DNA of 64,000 bases from Saururus chinensis. Its lineage: Eukaryota > Streptophyta > Magnoliopsida > Piperales > Saururaceae. The position numbers and the translations under genes are program-made. The notes under the pieces were generated by a model. That model was not told the DNA's origin. It saw only the letters and a program-made list of their open reading frames with translations, and made no database searches. Position 1 is the stretch's first letter. Each line of letters starts with the position of its first letter. The stretch spans positions 20,470,995 to 20,534,994 of the forward strand of contig CP141142.1 in the NCBI GenBank assembly GCA_035235625.1, in the 5' to 3' direction. Below are positions 48,404-58,850 of this stretch, one piece after another.

Positions 48404-51400
48404 CCATTTTTTTTATAGCGTAAAAGAGGAGAAGATTCCCTTTAATTAAAAGACTAAATAAACAATGTCACAACCAAAGAACATAAACAAGATTACATAC
48501 TCCACCTTTCAACAAGCAAAGGAAAACCCTAACAATCTTAGAGAGATGGGGATGGTTCCTCACATACAATTTGATTTGGCATTCACACAGTCTAAATAGC
48601 AATCTTTTGTGGAGTTCTTCATTTTGGAAGATACGAATATTCCTCTCCTTCGAAATAGAATAAACAACACAATTGAAAAAAAATTTCAGCAGAATTCCAT
48701 TTAGGGAATAACCTGACTGAAGAAATTAATATGTTCCAGGGCTCGAGTAGCTTGATTATGAGGGATGTCTACCCTAAACAACTTGAAATTCATGGACATG
48801 ATCCATTTAGAATATCCACAACAAAAGAAGATATGCATGTCAATTTCCATATCTGACTTGCACAAAATGCACATGGTAACAATGTGGATACCTCTTGCTT
48901 GAATGTTGTCCAGAGTCAACAGAAGGCCATGAAGCATAAGGCAACATATTAAAAAGTGACGAGGAATGTCATGTTTAAACCATAAAAAAGATGTTAGTTC
49001 AGTGTTGTTAAATTTTAATTGTTTACTCGCAAGCGCACAAATCTATAGTAGTTAAGCGGTTAAATCGAGTGTTAATCCCACAGAGACTTGAAATCGGAAA
49101 ACTAAATTTAATCTAACTCAAGTAAACTCTAATCTAGTTAACAAATATAAAAATAATAATTGGACTCAAGTAACTAACAAAAACAAATAAGAGTTCAAGG
49201 CGATTAAACTATCTAAATCAAAATTCTAAAACTTTAATCTAAGAATAAGAAAGCAAAGCAAAATAAACAAAAAACTATTTAAATGAAGTAAACACTAAGA
49301 ATCAAACAAAATACTAAGGCATAGGAATCCACATTCAATAAATCATAGAAACTCATAAGCATGATCATTGATCATATTTCCACATCATCTCATAATAATC
49401 TAAAATTCAATCTTTGTTATTATGGAAAATATCATCATTAAGCTCTCATCTATAATAAATAAATATTTTATTTCTCCTCACTTCAACGAATTAAAATCAA
49501 GTCATTAATTGTATCAACAATTTGTAAATCACAACTAATACCCAATTTCAATATTAAACAAGACAAAACCAAGTAAAAAAACTAATAAAAACCAATTTAA
49601 ATCATGAGAGAAGTATGACTAAACTCATATCCAAATCAATTTCATTAATTAAAGAAGTAGAAACAAATAACATTAAATCCACCATTAACAAAAATTAATC
49701 CAGTCTCATAATCATGAAATTCTATAACTTAATGAAATTTCATCCAAGCTTTAGCAATGAAATTTAGCTACTCATTAATCTAAAAAAAAATAAAATCTTC
49801 ATTAGAACAAATGAAAAGAGACTTACAATTTAGAAGAAAATTGAGAAAAAATCAAAAATTGAGAACTGCTACAGTCTCGGTGAACAGTAATCCGTAATTA
49901 CTGTTCATCATCTTCAACCTCCAACCCGTGAACAGTTCTGCTACAGTAACCCCGCGAACTGTGATTTTGTTTCTGCTTCTTCTTCGTTCCTCTAGCTTGG
50001 GACTTTATCTCTATTACTTTCAAAGTATTCTCTCATCAATTTCAGAGGATAGGATTCAAAGAATTTGGCTCGTTCTATTCCCCTCTCTACTTCTCTGCAA
50101 TATTCTGCCTTTAAATAAATTTCTGGACAACAACTATATTCCTTATTTAAGTCTCAATTCCGCCCCAAAATAAGAGCTCCTTACTATGTTTAAACATTCA
50201 TGTAATATTCTTTCTTGTTGCTCAATTCTTTCCCACTTTATTTCCGGTTTCCTTTCTTCATTCTCTCTTGTTCGTGTTCAAGAATGGCAACTACAAAAAT
50301 CAGCTTTCATTCTTCAATTCTACACTTTGAACACGTTATTCATTAACTAAGTTAAAATGGGTATTGAAATGCCCAATTTATTTATTCAAATTCGTATTCA
50401 ATTTCACTCAAAATCAAGTAACCGCAATCTGGACATTTTTGTTCAATTTCTGTCCAAGAACTCGTCTAGATTTCTTTTCTGCTCATTAAGCACTTCTATT
50501 CATGTCCATATATATTTCCAACCTGTCTACTATTCTAGAAAATTGTCCAAATCACTTTTAAGCATGTATAGAGTATTGTAAATTTTTCTAAACATCGTCC
50601 ATATACCTTAGGAAACGTGCATTACCTATATCACATAAACAGTCATAATTCAAATGTATAAGACATTTGGAGAACACTGATTTTATTCAAATACAATCTT
50701 AAATAATTAGCATTACCTAAATTAACTAATAATTAAATCATACTGCTAATATCTATCTTAACATACATAAACCCTAATTAACTCTTAATTAACCTAATCA
50801 TACACTAGAAAATAAGGTAAATAGGCATATAAAATATATAAAAATCATGAATATCATTCAGCTTGGGAGCATGATTAACAATGGCTTTTACAAGCAGATC
50901 TAGTGGAGAAATTAACTAAAGAGTTGGGCTTCCAAATGATTTTTTCATCTTCTAAATTAAGAGATGGCCAATGAGTGCTGATAGTTTGAAGAAGATGATC
51001 ATACCAAATATTTATTTTATAATCCAATTTCCAACAATCATTTATGAGGTAATTAGAAACAAAATAGTTTGAAAACGATGAACACACCTAATATTTATAT
51101 TATAATCCCATTTCCATCAATCATTTATGAGGCAATCTCATTTTGGTGTATCAAACGCTTGCCACAATTATGTAATAGAATGAATATGCCAACATAAGTA
51201 TCCAACCAAAAAAAGTGTTTTCCCATTGTTGATCTTATAAGAAACCAAGTCAATCATAATACTGCGGATGGAGAGAATGTTCTTCCACAAAGAAGAGGCA
51301 TAGGAAGGTATATCACAATGCCAAATGGAAGAGTCTTGAATGTAATAATCATGAACCCACTTAATCCATAAAGAGCCCCTTATGTGTAAGAATTCTCCAT

Positions 51401-52380
51401 AAAAGTTTTATCATACCAACTTGATACTAATCTTTAACGGATGTTAAGCACAAACCACCTTCCTCCTTTGGAAGATATAACTTTTTCCAAGTCAATGGAT
51501 GAAATTTCAGACTGACATTAGTTACTCCATACAAAATTTGTCATGAGACTTTCCATATTCTTAATGATACTAGAAGGAATAACTATGCTTATTTGATAGA
51601 ACTGATTTGATGAGCTTTAGCCTTCCAGCATAAGAGAGGAGTCTTTTTTTCTAGCCTGCTAAAGAAGAATGAAACTGATTAAGGATATGGGCACACATAG
51701 AGGCCTAATGGTCTACCTGAGAAAAGGGGGAGGCCCAAATATCTAATAGGAAGAATTTCTTCTCTAAAATTAAACAAAAGAAGAAAAAAATTCTTCTAAG
51801 TGTAGCTTGCAGAGAAGAATATACAACTTTTATCTGCATTTTCAATAAGACCACTAATATGATAAAACAAGTCAATGACCTCTTTTACACCCAAAGCAAA
51901 TGCATTTCATATGCTTAAAGTATGTGAGAAATGCCAACAATGTTCCTTCAAAAGAGAACATCAATCCAACTGTCATTATGATACTCAGAGATAATATAAA
52001 ATATTGCACAACCAGAACAAATAAAAGAGGAGAGAGGGGGCATCCTTGGTGCAATCCATAGTTAGGGAAAAAATCATAATTGCAGAGATGAACACACTAA
52101 AAGAGGCAATGGAAAGGCATTCTATAATCCAAGAAATCCAAATGAGGGGACAACCAATGTCTGAAAGAGCTTATTCGATAAAGTCGCATCTAAGTTTATC
52201 ACAGGCTTTATTTAAATCCACCTTGATGCAAAATTTCTTGGCACTTCTTCTATTATGATAATTATGGAGCAACTCATGAGCTAGAAGAATATTATGAGAA
52301 ATAGACCTACATTTTAAAAGAACCGCTTGATTAACACTAATGATAGATGGAAGGACAGAAGAAACCTATTTGCCATGATC
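48404..52380 (-). mobile_element. LINE (L1-type) remnant, copy B, with RT core, interrupted by a solo LTR
   Basis: Paralogue of the copy A LINE. The poly-A tail is at about 48404 (T-run on the plus strand). On the minus strand, 48701-48937 has the RVT zinc-binding stretch CILCKSDMEIDMHIFFCCGY. Near 51360 lies another C-terminal motif (WIKWVHDYYIQ-like). The RT core lies at 51600-52345: GLHQGCPLSPLLFVLVVQYF (from about 52065 down) is the RT QGDPLSPLLF box, preceded by a decayed NILLAHELLHNY region. The endonuclease is absent; the element stops at about 52380 against gypsy sequence. The solo LTR 49003-50856 splits it. Confidence 0.82.
49003..50856 (-). mobile_element. Athila/Tat-like solo LTR, 1.85 kb, target duplication TTCAG
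   Basis: On the minus strand it starts TGATATTCATGATTTTTATA and ends AAATTTAACAACA. TTCAG lies on both sides (48998-49002; 50857-50861). The start matches the LTR start at 54707 and the body matches the LTR at 30165. Copy A carries the empty site (TTTTAGCTTAGG, about 13774). No coding domain lies inside. Confidence 0.88.
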
Positions 52381-54706
52381 ATTGTGACTACTTTGTACAA
52401 GAAGTTACAAAAAGATATATATTTTTAATTTTTCTATTTATTTGCACATACAGCCCACCCTTCCTGGTTGGTCTTGTATTAATTTTTCTATTTATTTTAA
52501 TGAACTATGATTTTGGTTTCCGAACAACCCCCGATCCGGGATGGTTTTCCAGGTTGGGCAAGTTATAGGATTATTGGCTTCTCTCATGACACGTGACTGC
52601 CGTTCCACACACTTGAACCTTGAGTATGATGTTTGGTCATGCCATCATGAGAAAGTGGATTACAGCCTAGCTCCCCTTCTCAATGTTTTGGACTATGCAG
52701 AGTAGATTTACATTGATTTCCCCTCCTTTGTCCTTGCACAGATGGTAGAGACCTTTTGATGCCTTGTTAGCTTACCCATTCATCCTGGAACGTATCGTTT
52801 TGCATTTCTAATTGGTCTTTCCCCATATGTGCCCATGAGCCATGGTATAGGGGTCATTGGCAAGGCAACCCTAAGCCGAATGATCACACAATCCCCACCT
52901 TGACTAGCAATAGGGGAGGAGGGGGAGGATGCCGCAGAGCTAGAGGTCGCAGGTTAGCAAAGCACTCCAACACCTTCATTTGATGGCAGCCACTTACTTC
53001 AGATGGAGCGTTGCCTTCTGGTCCATATAGATGCTTCACAGGCGCAACTACAGACATGGATGACCATGCAGATGGATGTTTAGATGGATGAGTTGTGTAG
53101 ACTTGTATAGGGATTGACTTCTTTGATTTGTGGCTAGCCACAGTCAGCTGCAACATATGCGTATGAGAGTTCTAATGTGGAGGATGATTTCAATGGTTCA
53201 TTGTTTGATTTTCATGATGTCGGCAACGCTGGTGCTTAGCTATGTAGGGCTCTTTCATTTATGCTTCCTTTCTTCTTTTATGTTACTTTTTATTCTAGTA
53301 GTAGTTTCTTTTCTGGAAGTGGTGTATTTTCAATTAGGGGGATGCTCATCACATGTATGTATCTATTGCCATCTCAAATCTATGTACTTCACTTTTAGCT
53401 TAGTGGATTAGTTTTGCTTTTAGGTGATATCTTTCATTCCCTCCTTTATTATTCTTGTCATTGAAGTTTTTATTTTCTTCAACAATGTGGACAATGTTTA
53501 GTTTAGATTTAGGGGTGCTGAAAGATATTTTCTTTTTTATTTTTCATTCTTATTTGAGGCTTTTTTTAGATTACTTTTTGTTATTTCTTTCATTTTTTAT
53601 GTCATCATTTCTTTCATTGTTTATGTTGATTCTATCTCTTTTTTAAAAGCATATGTTTGTTTTTAAAGAGATCAATTTCACGAAGAAAGTTCAAGTACTA
53701 AATCAAATAAGTGATGAAAGTGATTGACTAAGTAAAATCTGTTCCATTTTCATTATCTTGTATAGTTTTCCTTATATTTTTAAAATCACATCTCACATGC
53801 TTGAAAATTGTAGGAATATAATTTCATGATTTATTTCTTGTACTCTTAGTTGGATATCTTAAACATAGCATATTTTTTAAACATAGCACATTCAATTAAT
53901 TTTTATTGTTTCATTTTAGATCTTTATACTTGGCTAATGTTTGAAAAAATGGAATGTTTATATAATGAAAAAAATCATGAAGAAAAAAAAAAAAATAGAT
54001 TGATTGAAAAAACAGTTTGTTTATCTATCGATTGAGTAACCAGGCTTCGTGCCTAGGTAAGAATAGGGGTTTGCGTCAAAAGGTAGAAAGTTGAAATAAA
54101 TTATTTTTATAACTAGTATGGTTTTATATATTGTTTAATTTATTAAGCCCAAGGGGTGTCTCAACACCTAGTGCCATAGGCTAACTTGATTAGGGACACT
54201 GGCCTAATGCTTGTTACATGGACTATTTTGAAAGCTTAAGACAACTAAGTATTGCATGAGCCATAATTTGAGGTATTTTGTATTTTTATTCCCTACATTG
54301 TAAATTTGAAATCCATTACATGAGGTTTTATTATCAGATGTTAAGGATGAAAGATTGCCAGTGCTATATTTTTTATTTAGTGAACTTTAATACGTTTAGA
54401 TAATAGGTCACATTAAGATATGGTATTTAATAAAGAATAAATTTGTATAACTACAAGTTTCTACACTTCATCTTTTTGAAACATATACATGTGTTGCATA
54501 ATTATTTATATGATGAGGGTATAGAATGGATGATTCCTTTCCTTACTTGAAAGTGATCGGATCAAAATTATTTACTTGTTTCAAGTACTTGTGGTTGTTG
54601 CATATGCTAAATGCAATCGTGATTTTCTACAAAAGTGAGGTTTATTTTTTTAGATTAGTCATTTAGTTTTATTCAAGGACTAAAAAAATATATGTTTGGG
54701 GGTATT
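52381..54706 (+). mobile_element. Athila/Tat-like gypsy, 3' internal region
   Basis: The phrase ACAATGTGGACAATGTTTAG with a GGGGGTGTTG-like continuation (TTTAGGGGTGCTG) at 53480-53520, and the polypurine tract TTTGGGGGTATT just before 54707, are hallmarks of the 3' non-coding end of Athila/Tat elements. A piece reading HIDASQAQLQTWMTMQMDV at about 53020-53080 looks like the end of a degenerate pol or env-like frame. The rest is T-rich with no intact protein. Confidence 0.6.
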
Positions 54707-54840
54707 TGATACATGTGAAATATATCTATTTTATACACATTTTTACCTTATTTGCTAGTATAGTATTTTGGATTAATTATGGTTTATTTATGTTAAGATA
54801 TACATTAATATTTTAATTTAGTTATTAATATCTTCTAAAA
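54707..54840 (+). mobile_element. Start of an Athila/Tat-like 3' LTR (truncated)
   Basis: It starts TGATACATGTGAAATATATC directly after the polypurine tract and reads like the 30165 LTR (TTTTTACCTTATTTGCTAGT) until about 54840, where similarity ends. Confidence 0.65.
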
Positions 54841-54998
54841 AAAGAAAAAGATCTTGTTGTTCTGTATATGACCATAGATCTAGTTGTGAAATTGATGAAG
54901 AAAGGAGATGGAGTAGTTTTGTTGGCGTTAGACATAAAAAGGAGGGGAAAATGGGAATTTTTCAAGATATTCTTCTCCAATCTAAGTTATGATACTAA

Positions 54999-55612
54999 TG
55001 TTGGGTGGCATCCGTGAAAGCGTGGTAGTGAATCCCTCTAGTGGAGGTGCCAATGGGCGATTTTTCGTCTTTCAAGCATGTAGATCATATATAATAAGCA
55101 TATGACAAAGAATCATAAGCAATAAGTCAATCAATGTGAAAATCTGCACAAACATAGATCAATCCAGCCCTATATAGGTTGGATTTACTTTCCTACATAG
55201 GCTATAGGCCCACTTGAACTCTCTCTTAGTTTGAACTCTCTTAGTTGAGCATGGCTAGTGGTGTCTTATTGGGTATAGGCTCAAGCCTATGAGCCCATGG
55301 GGGCCTAGAACACCCATCATGGCCATGCCAATGGTAGGGCGACCCTTAGAAGGTGCAAGTGGGTCAAGCATGTGTCGTGCACTTGTCTAGGGCCCATGAG
55401 GGGTATGGATGTATGCACACCTAAGATATATATGTACTATATAAATATAAGTGAGTGTGTGCATGCAACTCAAGCCCATCTTGTACATCGATAGGCAAAT
55501 GATCGTCGGTCCACCCCCATGTTCCTAGACCCCAGTGAACATGTACCAGTTCACCCAAACCGGATTTGCACATGCACACCTATATAGGCAAAACCTATAT
55601 CAAGGTCCAACA
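54999..55612 (-). mobile_element. Probable Copia solo LTR, 0.6 kb
   Basis: On the minus strand it starts TGTTGGACCTTGATATAGG and ends GCCACCCAACA. The start resembles the Copia LTR at 35875 (TGTTGGACTATGG). CTAA lies on both sides (54995-54998; 55613-55616), giving a 4-bp repeat, possibly the 5-bp ACTAA with one shared base. Confidence 0.6.
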
Positions 55613-55992
55613 CTAAATAGTGTCAATCATACTAATACACAATGTCTCTCATTTCATTATATTCTATCAATGCGACATTATTATCACCGCCCCCCTTGGT
55701 CATACTCACTTTTCTCGCTAAAAGCAGCAAATCTACTACCTCCAGATTTTTCTTTCTTTTATTTTTTTTATTGAAGAACTCTGTTCCATAATGTTAAGGC
55801 ATGTAGTGCCTTATCGCATCTAGTTTTGATTGACATTGACCTTTCTTTTTGCACTCTAAGCTACAATGTCTTTTTTTTTTGGTATTTTTGTATTTATTTC
55901 CATTGTCATCATCATTTGTTGCTTATCTCGATTGTATAGGGACTGAGACAGGTTGACTCTTAGCTGTAATGTAGATTTTTACCATTTCAAAA
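55613..55992. other. Unassigned sequence
   Basis: About 380 bp of T-rich DNA between the Copia LTR and the split MITE. I see no gene or named repeat. Confidence 0.5.
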
Positions 55993-57229
55993 TACTCTCT
56001 CAATCTTAATTAATAGCTCTATTTGATAAAAAAAGTTTGTCTCATATTAATAGCATCATTTTGTTAAATTTAAGTAGTTTGTGTCACACCCCCAACCCAA
56101 AACAGTTAGAGGACGCAATAATTCCTAACCAAACCCTGGATTAGATCGGAATTGCACAGTTCATCTATTTCTTTCCTTAGAAACAACCTACCTTTATAAT
56201 AATTATGATTAAACATCAACCTACTAGAGTTAGAGTGTAATGACATAAACATACGCCTCAAACTTAAAAAAATAAGCTACCAACAAGAAATGAAACACTA
56301 TCAAGTAATATAATGTTTTGTAATGTATCTTCATTTTTTCTCTACTAACTATCTCTAAGTAAATCGTAATCCCCTCCTCAATTGCTCCTCAATTATCGTT
56401 CTATTCACAAAACAAGCTGTCATGAGCACCTTCGTGACACCATCACATAGGAGATCCGAAAGGATTCCCAAAAGTAGGAAAGGATGAGTATAAACTAAGT
56501 AAAGCTTTGAAAACACTTGCATTAATACCCTAACACTTGCATTAATACTCTATTCAAATCTTTTATACAAAAACATGTGCAAATAAATCTCAGCATTTCG
56601 ATCATAAGTCTATCATGACAATCCGGTGTAAATGAATACAAAAAGTCATCACAAGATAATAAAATCGGTTACCTGTCGCTTCTTGCCTATTACATGTTAC
56701 CGGGCATCCAAAATACCAGAAATCCCTAGTCACGTCGGTGCATAATAACCATGACCAGCCTAGAGTAAACTCCATAAGTGTGACGACCCGACCCGAGCCG
56801 GGCCCACAAAATCGCTAATAGGAAATTTTCTCTTTCCTTGAGCCATGAATCATCGTCTGAGTGCGAGAGGTACAACGTTCGTCTATGCACTACGGAGCTT
56901 TAAGGCTTCCTCGTACGTAGACTTAGGTTGTAACGAACACGTACACACAACGAAGCTTCATAGTTCATCGCGTGTAAAACAAAATAAAATATATTATTAT
57001 AATGATTTGGATCGGGCCAACGTTGCCTTGCCGTTGGTTGCCTACGTACGTATTGGATATTATCCCAATACGATCGGATCCGAACGTAGTTCTGCCTAAT
57101 GGCTACTACATACTACAAACATAACAAAATCATACGTATAAAATACATATCTCCAAATATTTAATCGGAGTATACAAACACTCATCATATATCGGAGTCA
57201 AGCGGAAGTTAATAAATTAACGGAATCGT

Positions 57230-57350
57230 ACATCTCGCTCTACCATAGAGCGGGATCGAAATCTCATACACGTATCTCGCTCTATCACTTAGCCGAGACC
57301 GAGAACACAAATTACACGTCTCGCTCTACCCTAGAGCGAGACCACACACG
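57230..57350. repeat. CTCGCTCTA..TAGAGCGAG inverted motifs
   Basis: Three spaced units of TCTCGCTCTA(C/T)C about 50 bp apart. The third reads TCTCGCTCTACCCTAGAGCG and continues AGAC, a near-perfect hairpin; the first has TAGAGCGGGAT as its partner arm. Confidence 0.8.
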
Positions 57351-57360
57351 TCATATAAGT

Positions 57361-57860
57361 ATACATCATGGCATCTAGGCACATAGCATAGTATATAGGC
57401 ACATAGCATGGCATATAGGCACATAGCATGATATATAGGCACATAGCATGGCATATAGGTACATAGCATAGTATATAGGCACATAGCATGACATATAGGC
57501 ACATAACATAGTATATAGGCACATAACATAGTATATAGGCACATAGCATGGAATATAGGCATATAGCATAGTATATAGGCACATAGCATGGCATATAGGC
57601 ACATAGCATGGCATATAGGTACATAGCATAGTATATAGGCACATAGCATGGTATATAGGCACATAGCATAGTATATAGGCACATAGCATGGCATATAGGC
57701 ACCTAGCATGGCATATAGGTACATGGCATAGTATATAGGTACATGGCATAGTATATAGGCACATAGCATAGTATATAGGCACATAGCATAGTATATAGGC
57801 ACATAGCATAGTATATAGGCACATAGCATGGCATATAGGCACCTAGCATGACATATAGAT
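57361..57860. repeat. 20-bp tandem repeat array, about 25 copies
   Basis: The unit is ACATAGCATGGCATATAGGC, with variants GTATATAGGC and GACATATAGGC. The 20-bp phase is kept through the array. Because 20 is not a multiple of 3 and the unit has no stop on the minus strand, all three minus frames stay open and encode Tyr/Cys/Leu-rich repeats. These are not genes. Confidence 0.97.
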
Positions 57861-58189
57861 ATATAGCATATAGGTATAGTAGCGGGATACAGAGTTGCTT
57901 ACTGCCCTTATGTCTCGTATAGTAGAGGTACACGGAGTTGCTCACACGAGCATCCTTCCCTTCAGATCCGAAGATATTAGACGGAGCTTCCTCTAGCCTT
58001 CATACGTTCCTCGTCTTGTACAGAAAGACTACGTATAAATGTTCTCCTTGCCAGAGACTCTTCTCGTTTCCTGTGCTCGTGAGTGGCGGACAGAACTTCC
58101 CCTAGTCTAGATTACTTCTCTTGATGTAGCTTGGCAATTTCGGATAAAATCCCGTCTTGCTCCGGGCCCATATTTCTTGTTCGTTGCTC

Positions 58190-58850
58190 GAGGATGACGG
58201 GTGGAGCCTCTCCTTGTCTCGGGGCATTTCCTCCTTATACGGTTGCCGAATCAAAGAACGGACCTCTCCATCGCGTAGAACATACTTGATTTAGTCAAGA
58301 ACACCTCTTGGACTGACTAAATCGGAGTTGGGATGGCCATAAACAGAGAAAACAAAGTTTGTCGGTACGGGTAGAACCTTTCTTTGTCTTGGGACGTTTC
58401 CTCTTCATACGATTGCCAACTCAGAAAACGGAACCCCACCACGTAGAACATACTCGATTTAGTCAAGAACGCCTCTTGGACCGACTAAATCGGAGTTGGG
58501 ATGGCCAGAAACAGAGAAAACAAAGTTTGTCGGTACGGTTAGAACCTTTCTTTGTCTTGGGGCATTTCCTCTTCATACGATTGCCAACATAGAAAACGGG
58601 ACCCTCCACCACGTAGAACATACTTGATTTAGTCAAGAACGCCTCTTGGACCGACTAAATCGGAGTTGGGATGGCCAGAAACAGAGAAAACAAAGTTCGT
58701 CGGTGCATGAAGATAACGGGCAGGACCTCCTCTTGTCTTGGGATGTTTCCTCATCATACGGTCTCCAACTCGAAGAACGGACAGCTCCATTGCGTAGAAC
58801 ATACTCGATTTAGTAGGAAACGGGTCTTGAACGGACTTAATCGGCCTCAG
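58190..58850. repeat. Four tandem units of about 170 bp
   Basis: Units start at about 58190, 58331, 58499 and 58669; the middle two are 168 and 170 bp. Each holds TCTTG(G/T)C..GGxxxTTTCCTC, then GTAGAACATACTxGATTTAG, then GACTAAATCGGAGTTGGG. The outer units are more diverged. Confidence 0.85.

Noticed and set aside
57361..57860. CRISPR-like look of short regular repeats
   Set aside because: The repeats are contiguous with no unique spacers, and this is a plant nuclear LTR.
57326..57945. Four long overlapping minus-strand frames rich in Tyr, Cys, Leu and Met
   Set aside because: They are a by-product of a 20-bp tandem unit without stops; the same peptide theme appears in all three frames.
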